From Chitinophaga flava (lineage in GTDB: Bacteria; Bacteroidota; Bacteroidia; Chitinophagales; Chitinophagaceae), in assembly GCF_003308995.1 (NCBI RefSeq), contig NZ_QFFJ01000002.1, forward strand, positions 3,038,001 to 3,102,000: a stretch of 64,000 bases of DNA. The letters are read 5' to 3'. Under the pieces are notes generated by a model. It searched no databases and was not told the DNA's origin. It saw only the letters and a list, made by a program, of their open reading frames with translations. The position numbers were made by a program, and so were the translations under genes. Below are positions 59,140 through 64,000 of the stretch, one piece after another (within the stretch, counting starts at the first letter, position 1; every line of letters starts with the position of its first letter).

Positions 59140-60300
59140 ATGAGAATCACTTTTTTCGTTTTTTTTCTGTTGATGACCGGATGTTTGTTAACCGGATGTC
59201 AAACCCGGCATGCCATTGTTCGTACGCCCGTTCCCGTGAAGGCAACCGATAGTATGTGGAATGCTGATAATATTGCAGCTTTTGAAAACAGGCTGGAAGC
59301 CTTACGGCAACGTTATCATATTCCGGGGTTATCTGCTGGTATTGTAAATGGCGGGCAGCTGGTCTGGAAAAAAGGCTTTGGGTATGCAGACGTAGAAGGC
59401 AAACTGGCACCGGATGAAAATACCGTGTACCAGATCGCTTCTGTCACCAAAACCTTTGGCGCTATTATTCTGATGCAGCAGGTAGAAGCCGGCCGTATCC
59501 AACTGGATGACCCTATTGCGCGGTATAGTATTAATCTGGGAGCCCGCTGGGGCAGCGATGAAAGGATACGGATCAAACATCTGCTGACCCATACCGCCAT
59601 GGGGAATTCTTTCAACGCATTTAAGCCTGGTTACACTTTCCGTTACAATGGCGGCTGGTACAACCAGCTGGGGAAGGCTATTGAAAAAGCTTCCGGCCAT
59701 AGCTTCGGTGAGCTGCTGCTGCAAAATATCGTACGGCCCTTAGGGTTAGCAAGAACGGTTCCCAGCACCGATGACAGTGCCAGCTTCCGGCTTACAGGAT
59801 ACAGCCGGGATTCTTTCATGCGACTGGTGGCTAGGCCCTATGACTGGCAGTATAAAAAACTGGTGCCTATGAAATTCTCTTACGGTTTTGGTCCGGCTGC
59901 CGGCCTGGAAAGTAGTGTAGCCGACCTGGCTGTTTATGCGAGGGCTATAGATGAAAAACGTTTTCTGGATTCAGCCACCTGGAAAAAAGTGTTTACACCT
60001 TTTGTAACGGTGAAAGGAAAAACCATTCAATATGGCCTGGGCTGGTTTATTAAAGACTATAAGGGCGTACGGGTGATGTGGCATACCGGCTGGTGGACTG
60101 GTTATTCGGCCTTATTTGTCAGAATATCACAGAAAGATCTCACTTTTATTATACTGGCCAATTCTCAGGATTTGAGCCGTCCTTTTTATCATGTTATGAA
60201 GGTGCTGCCCATGTTTAATCCTTTCCGCAATAATCTCAACAAAGATCTTTTTGCCTCAGCTTTTGCAAAAGCTTTCATGGAGCATTTCATGCTACTATAA
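59140..60300 (+). CDS. Beta-lactamase-fold serine hydrolase lipoprotein
   Basis: A 386-residue lipoprotein (lipobox LLTGC, Cys20) of the class C beta-lactamase/PBP fold. The catalytic SVTK (Ser101, Lys104) and the HTGWWTGY end motif are present. The second motif, usually YSN, reads YNG, so the third residue is changed and the true reaction is open: peptidase, esterase or beta-lactamase. The start is set at ATG 59140, which gives a normal lipoprotein signal; ATGs at 59086 and 59104 are less likely. It lies just downstream of the membrane-bound AraC gene. Confidence 0.9.
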   Translation: MRITFFVFFLLMTGCLLTGCQTRHAIVRTPVPVKATDSMWNADNIAAFENRLEALRQRYHIPGLSAGIVNGGQLVWKKGFGYADVEGKLAPDENTVYQIASVTKTFGAIILMQQVEAGRIQLDDPIARYSINLGARWGSDERIRIKHLLTHTAMGNSFNAFKPGYTFRYNGGWYNQLGKAIEKASGHSFGELLLQNIVRPLGLARTVPSTDDSASFRLTGYSRDSFMRLVARPYDWQYKKLVPMKFSYGFGPAAGLESSVADLAVYARAIDEKRFLDSATWKKVFTPFVTVKGKTIQYGLGWFIKDYKGVRVMWHTGWWTGYSALFVRISQKDLTFIILANSQDLSRPFYHVMKVLPMFNPFRNNLNKDLFASAFAKAFMEHFMLL

Positions 60301-60409
60301 ATTTTCGTTGCCGTATAGCCGGGACTGGTAGACATAAACATGCCGTACCCCGGCTTCTTTGCCGGTTATTGGGGCAATTAATGTAAATTGTCTTGTATAT
60401 ATTGTTACT

Positions 60410-60901
60410 ATGAAATATTCAACCCGGCTGGATAGAACCTCCAGAATTATTACCAATTTGGTGATAGATGTTTGTTTTGTATTGTTGATCGTCGCGGTTT
60501 TTGCCGGGCGGGAGGGAACGGTGGCTTCTATTTTACCGGCACTGATATTGTTGGCGCTTACAACCGTTACCTGGTCGCTAAAGCCGGTGGCATATGAACT
60601 GACAGCGGATGGACTGATTATTATACGCCCATTGTCCCGTAAGAAAGTCGCATTGGCAGATATAGCGGAGGCATTCCCGTTGGCGGCGGATGAGCTGCGG
60701 GGTAGTATACGCACTTTTGGCTCCGGAGGTATGTTTGGTTATCTGGGATATTTTGCGTCACAGCAGCAGGGTGCTTATGAAATGTGGTGTACCGATAGAG
60801 CCAGTATGGTGATGATCATCCTGAAAAACAAAAAAAAGTTGGTGATCAGTCCTGTAGAGCGGAATGAGTTTATTCAGGCATTACAGCAGGTGATACAGTA
60901 A
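60410..60901 (+). CDS. Membrane protein with bacterial PH-like domain
   Basis: A 163-residue protein with two membrane helices (about 13-34 and 38-56) and a C-terminal beta-rich domain (about 60-160: YELTADGLIIIRPLSRKKVALADIAEAF, ASMVMIILKNKKKLVISPVERNEFIQAL) typical of bacterial PH-type (bPH) proteins. The start is set at ATG 60410, just before the first helix; a 17-residue upstream extension is not conserved-looking. Role unknown. It ends shortly before a terminator. Confidence 0.85.
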   Translation: MKYSTRLDRTSRIITNLVIDVCFVLLIVAVFAGREGTVASILPALILLALTTVTWSLKPVAYELTADGLIIIRPLSRKKVALADIAEAFPLAADELRGSIRTFGSGGMFGYLGYFASQQQGAYEMWCTDRASMVMIILKNKKKLVISPVERNEFIQALQQVIQ

Positions 60902-60945
60902 TCTTCCTGATTTTATTAATGCCTGCAGTGCCTGTTAATAAAGGC

Positions 60946-60970
60946 TACGGAAGGTTCCGTAACGTTTTTT
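60946..60970 (+). terminator. Terminator after the PH-like gene
   Basis: A stem TACGGA/TCCGTA around AGGT is followed by ACGTTTTTT. An 8-bp inverted repeat (TTTATTAA and TTAATAAA) lies just upstream at 60912-60942. Confidence 0.65.
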
Positions 60971-61094
60971 ATTCCGGTATATTCTTGGTAAATTAGTTGA
61001 GCGGAGATGCCGGCCATGAAATCCTGATTATACAAAGCTCCAGACGACCCCATCTTTTATCTCCGGATTGTATCACCTCTAAACTCCGAAAGTT

Positions 61095-62105
61095 ATGGAA
61101 CTGGAAGAAACCCTTTATGCCGTGGAAGCGGTGCCAGTATTGGCCAAAACAGCGGTGTTGTTGTCTGCCATCTCTTACAGTCAGAATGTTAGGGCTGATC
61201 TGAATACTTATCTTCCGGGGTGGACCTTGGTATGGGAAGGTATTGAAACAACCGACGGCAACTTTGCTTTTATTGCGTCTGATCCTACCGGGGAGGTTTA
61301 TGGGCTGGCCATCAGAGGCTCATTGCCGCCTATTGATATTTTCAAGGACTGGGATGCCTTTGCTAACTGGATACTGGAAGATCTGGATGTGCTCTCCACG
61401 GTGACCTGGCATTATACCAGCAGCGGCGCCGCCAGGATTAGTGCCGGCGCCAGCAGGGCTTTTAATAATGTAGCTGAAATGCAGGACAGGCTCAAGCCGG
61501 GCTCTCCCCGTATTTTCAATTTCCTGAAGACCGAGGCTGTTTCCAAAAACAAAAAAGTGATCATCACAGGGCATAGCCTGGGTGGCAATATTGCCAATGT
61601 TTATGCATCTTATTTTGTTACAGCGCTGAAACAGGAAGGTATTAACTACAATAATACCAACCTGTTTACCTTTGCAGCTCCGGCTGCAGGCGATAGCGGC
61701 TTTGCCACCGACCTGGACAATAAAATCACGGAGGCCTGGCATTTCGAAAATGTACAGGATGTAATACCGAAATGCCCGACCGTATCCGGTCTGATAAATG
61801 CTTCAAGACTATATGTGCCCAGTCCGGCTTCCGATAAAATCATCGTTACCTACGAAAATCTGGAGGTAAGCCTGTGGGACGCTTATGTACTGCTGGCGGG
61901 CATCCTGTATGCCTATGCATATACCAGACAGGAACGGAACTATATTGTTTTTGGCGCAGCGCTGGACCCCAGATACCGGAATAATACATTAACCGACTAC
62001 TTCAATCAGCTCGGTGCACAACATGCTATGGTTATGTACACCAGCTACCTGAAAGTGAAGATAGACGCTGCGCTGGCTGCACGCGGCAGTATGCTGAACC
62101 ACTGA
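61095..62105 (+). CDS. Class 3 (fungal-type) lipase
   Basis: A 336-residue alpha/beta hydrolase without signal peptide. The nucleophile elbow is ITGHSLGGNIANVYA (Ser161), the acid is Asp222 in HFENVQDVIP, and the base is probably His310 in QLGAQHAMVMY; the oxyanion side has LAIRGSLPPIDIFKDW. This is the class 3/lipase-3 pattern, acting on acylglycerols or esters. It lies 191 bp after the PH-like gene and ends 3 bp before the convergent TPR gene. Confidence 0.9.
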   Translation: MELEETLYAVEAVPVLAKTAVLLSAISYSQNVRADLNTYLPGWTLVWEGIETTDGNFAFIASDPTGEVYGLAIRGSLPPIDIFKDWDAFANWILEDLDVLSTVTWHYTSSGAARISAGASRAFNNVAEMQDRLKPGSPRIFNFLKTEAVSKNKKVIITGHSLGGNIANVYASYFVTALKQEGINYNNTNLFTFAAPAAGDSGFATDLDNKITEAWHFENVQDVIPKCPTVSGLINASRLYVPSPASDKIIVTYENLEVSLWDAYVLLAGILYAYAYTRQERNYIVFGAALDPRYRNNTLTDYFNQLGAQHAMVMYTSYLKVKIDAALAARGSMLNH

Positions 62106-62108
62106 TGC

Positions 62109-63302
62109 CTAAGGTTGTTGTTGGGCTGTTTGTTTGTCCTTCTGGCTAACAGAGATTAAAACCGGCTGGGGCTTAACTTTCATTCTATCCTTTAAATAAC
62201 GATAGATCTCATCTTCATCCGGTGAGCCGGGTTTATATAGCTGCAGATAACGCTTGTAATACTTCATCGCAGCAGCGTCATTTTTTAACACGGTTTCGTA
62301 TATCCGTCCCATACTGTATTGGCGTAAAGGTTTGTGTGAGAGATACCACGACGTGTCCAGCGCTGCGAGTGCGGGCTTGTATTGACGCATACTTTCGTAA
62401 TTGACGGAAGTACTGTTGTAATAGTTCTCCAGGCTCGAAGACTTAGCCATGGTGATACACCGCTGCAACAGCTCATTGCTTTCGCTGTACTGGCGGAGGG
62501 CGGTATGCGCCAGGGCAGCATAATAGGTAATGTTTTCAGACGCTGCGTTGCCGCTCAGCATATAATCGTAAATATGGATACAGTCTGTATATTTTTTTAG
62601 ATTGTAACCGGCAGCTATCACATAGATAAAAGTATTGGGAGAAACGATATTAAGGCTCTGTAGCTTTTCTCCGATGGAAACTGTACGCCGGTAGTCTTTC
62701 ACAAGATAAGCTGTTTTGGCAGCGGTCATCAGTACGGAAGTCTGTGTGGAGTCTTTTATCAGAAATGCTTTGACGATAGAGTCGGCTTGTGGATAGGCTT
62801 TTTTATCCATCCATTCTTCTGCCAGGCGGGACACCACTTTGGGGTCTGCCGGATTGAGCTGGTAAGCTTTGCATAACCAGGTAAATCCGGAATCCGGTTG
62901 TTGTGCCAGGAATGCGGTAAAACTCAGCTGTTTCCATGCCTGGGCGCTGTTGGGCCGCAGTTGGGTGATCCTTTGATACAGCGTGAGCGCCAGCGGAAAT
63001 AGTTCCTGCTGCGAACGGATGGAGGCCAGGTATTGTAGTGCAGGTATATGATTACTGTCTAGCTGTAATACTTTTTCGTAGGTAGTGGCAGCATCGGCCA
63101 GCTTGCCGGACTGATAGTAGGTGTAGGCCAGCAAAGCCATTTCCCGCGGCGATTGACTGTTGACCGCCGGTTGCAGATAAGCAATAGCTTCATCGTACTG
63201 CTGGTCCTGGAGGTATTCCATTACTTTGTTCCTGTCTACGCCCTGCGCCCGGGTTATTATACATGACAATACCAGGCCGATGGTACCTAAGATTTTTCGC
63301 AT
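62109..63302 (-). CDS. Exported TPR-repeat protein
   Basis: A 397-residue protein with a signal peptide (ending TRAQG) and about eight TPR-type repeats, for example QDQQYDEAIAYLQPAVNSQSPREMALLAYTYYQSGKLADAATTYEKVLQLDSNHIPALQYLA. It is a periplasmic scaffold. The C-terminus is a Gln-rich tail (KDKQTAQQQP). Nothing shows a partner. Two operator-like dyads lie just upstream of its start and could control it, or the GNAT gene opposite, or both. Confidence 0.88.
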   Translation of the reverse strand: MRKILGTIGLVLSCIITRAQGVDRNKVMEYLQDQQYDEAIAYLQPAVNSQSPREMALLAYTYYQSGKLADAATTYEKVLQLDSNHIPALQYLASIRSQQELFPLALTLYQRITQLRPNSAQAWKQLSFTAFLAQQPDSGFTWLCKAYQLNPADPKVVSRLAEEWMDKKAYPQADSIVKAFLIKDSTQTSVLMTAAKTAYLVKDYRRTVSIGEKLQSLNIVSPNTFIYVIAAGYNLKKYTDCIHIYDYMLSGNAASENITYYAALAHTALRQYSESNELLQRCITMAKSSSLENYYNSTSVNYESMRQYKPALAALDTSWYLSHKPLRQYSMGRIYETVLKNDAAAMKYYKRYLQLYKPGSPDEDEIYRYLKDRMKVKPQPVLISVSQKDKQTAQQQP

Positions 63303-63320
63303 AGCTGAGAGATTTACTAT

Positions 63321-63358
63321 AAAACTAACTATTTAGTTTTAAAACTAAAAATTTAGTT
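63321..63358. promoter_or_regulatory. Pair of AACTAA-N4-TTAGTT dyads, 20 bp apart
   Basis: AAAACTAA-CTAT-TTAGTTTT (63321-63340) is followed by AACTAA-AAAT-TTAGTT (63343-63358). Both share the AACTAA-N4-TTAGTT core, with centres exactly 20 bp apart, about two helical turns. The middle half-sites also form a palindrome (TTAGTTTTAAAACTAA). This looks like a tandem operator for a dimeric regulator, between the TPR and GNAT genes. Confidence 0.6.
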
Positions 63359-63425
63359 ATTGAGTATTCATCACTCTTTTTTGCAGGGGATGATGTAATT
63401 TTCAGGAAAACGGAAAGGATCTTTC

Positions 63426-63977
63426 ATGCTTACTATATCATCGTTTAAGAAACTCACTATTACGGATATACGATCGTTGGGGCATAATGGTTATACCTCT
63501 GAACTGGCCTATATGCCTGTATCGCAGCCTGATACTGAACATATCATTTTTGATTTTCGCCTGACAACGCTGGACCGGCCTGTCCATAAAACCTGGCATA
63601 CCAGTGAAGAAGAGCTGGATGAATTGAATGAAGTACTGGCGCAGGGACATTCTTTTGCAGCCTGGGAGGAAGGGAAGCTGCTTGGTTTCATCATTGGTGA
63701 AGAGCGGCCATGGAACAATACGCTCTACATTGCACAATTAACGGTGGCTGCCAGTGGAAGAAGAAAAGGGATTGGCTCCAGATTGATGCAGGCAATCATA
63801 CAACATGCCACAAAGCTGCAAGTAAGGCTGCTGGAGCTGGAAACGCAGAACACCAATGTACCGGCCGTGACATTTTATAAAAAACATGGCTTCTCGGTTT
63901 CGGGTGTTCACCTCAGGTTGTATGATCCAATATCATGTCCAGGGGAAGTAGCATTTTATATGACTTACAGCTTATAG
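63426..63977 (+). CDS. GNAT-family N-acetyltransferase
   Basis: A 183-residue acetyltransferase. Motif A is TLYIAQLTVAASGRRKGIGSRLMQAIIQHA (CoA pyrophosphate loop RRKGIG) and motif B is LLELETQNTNVPAVTFYKKHGFSVSGVHLRLYD. The N-terminal part (about 1-70) is family-specific. The opposite-direction neighbour is the TPR gene. The substrate is unknown. The gene is complete and ends 23 bases before the window edge. Confidence 0.93.
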   Translation: MLTISSFKKLTITDIRSLGHNGYTSELAYMPVSQPDTEHIIFDFRLTTLDRPVHKTWHTSEEELDELNEVLAQGHSFAAWEEGKLLGFIIGEERPWNNTLYIAQLTVAASGRRKGIGSRLMQAIIQHATKLQVRLLELETQNTNVPAVTFYKKHGFSVSGVHLRLYDPISCPGEVAFYMTYSL

Positions 63978-64000
63978 AAACGGCGCCCCATCAAGGGCAC

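Noticed and set aside
60997..61203. 68-residue plus-strand frame before the lipase gene
   Set aside because: It overlaps the start of the lipase in another frame and lacks any motif or promoter.
1..64000. tRNA, rRNA, CRISPR arrays, insertion sequences, integrases and prophage genes
   Set aside because: I looked for clover-leaf arms, regularly spaced repeats, transposase or integrase motifs and phage structural genes and saw none. Only the small palindromic repeats suggest past mobility.

Overview
The window looks like chromosomal DNA from a Chitinophaga-type member of the Bacteroidota. The evidence is two SusC/SusD outer-membrane pairs, each preceded by an ECF sigma factor and a FecR-type anti-sigma factor. 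Promoters match the Bacteroidota pattern TAnnTTTG at -7, with a TTTG-like -33 box in the best cases. There are also many AraC, HxlR, MarR and MocR regulators and small orphan families (DUF1266, DUF3823, DUF4287). I see no tRNA, rRNA, CRISPR array, insertion sequence or phage.

Region 1 (1-11.8 kb) is a minus-strand nonribosomal peptide synthetase (NRPS) locus. A three-module protein (C-A-T, C-A-T, C-A-T) overlaps by 4 bp the start of a second NRPS that opens with a TubC-type docking domain and a C domain and runs out of the window at base 1. The A-domain pocket residues suggest Ala-Val-Ala for the first three positions. The first C domain is of the EntF/starter kind, so the peptide is probably N-acylated. 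An 886-bp upstream region holds a good promoter with an inverted repeat inside it, a hairpin in the leader, and a doubtful Cys-rich small gene.

Region 2 (11.8-34 kb) is housekeeping and stress-type accessory DNA: a secreted protein, a GNAT enzyme, an HPt protein beside a hybrid histidine kinase, an AraC/NmrA divergent pair, a lone dihydrolipoyl dehydrogenase, an SDR/HxlR divergent pair, an OmpA-family protein, two paralogous small membrane proteins, a GlxA-like regulator facing a VOC/DUF4287 operon, an SDR-MarR operon with a palindromic operator, an MFS exporter, an Old Yellow Enzyme, and an ECF42-type sigma factor with its DGPF/YCII partner.

Region 3 (34-39 kb) holds secreted or immunity-like proteins of unknown role and an AlkC-like HEAT-repeat protein. 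Region 4 (39.2-54.7 kb) contains two convergent, mirror-image nutrient-uptake loci (sigma, anti-sigma, SusC, SusD) that meet at a methyltransferase and a DUF3823 lipoprotein. Region 5 (54.7-64 kb) has a REP-like palindrome pair, a DapA-family lyase and cupin operon facing a MocR regulator, a membrane-bound AraC regulator with a serine hydrolase, a PH-like protein, a class 3 lipase, a TPR protein and a GNAT enzyme.

Nothing here is a self-evidently new enzymatic system. The most informative unexplained items are the regulatory sites (dyads and direct repeats locked onto -7 boxes), the REP-like repeat family, and the EntF-like start of the NRPS. All family names are from reading the translations; no database search was possible.
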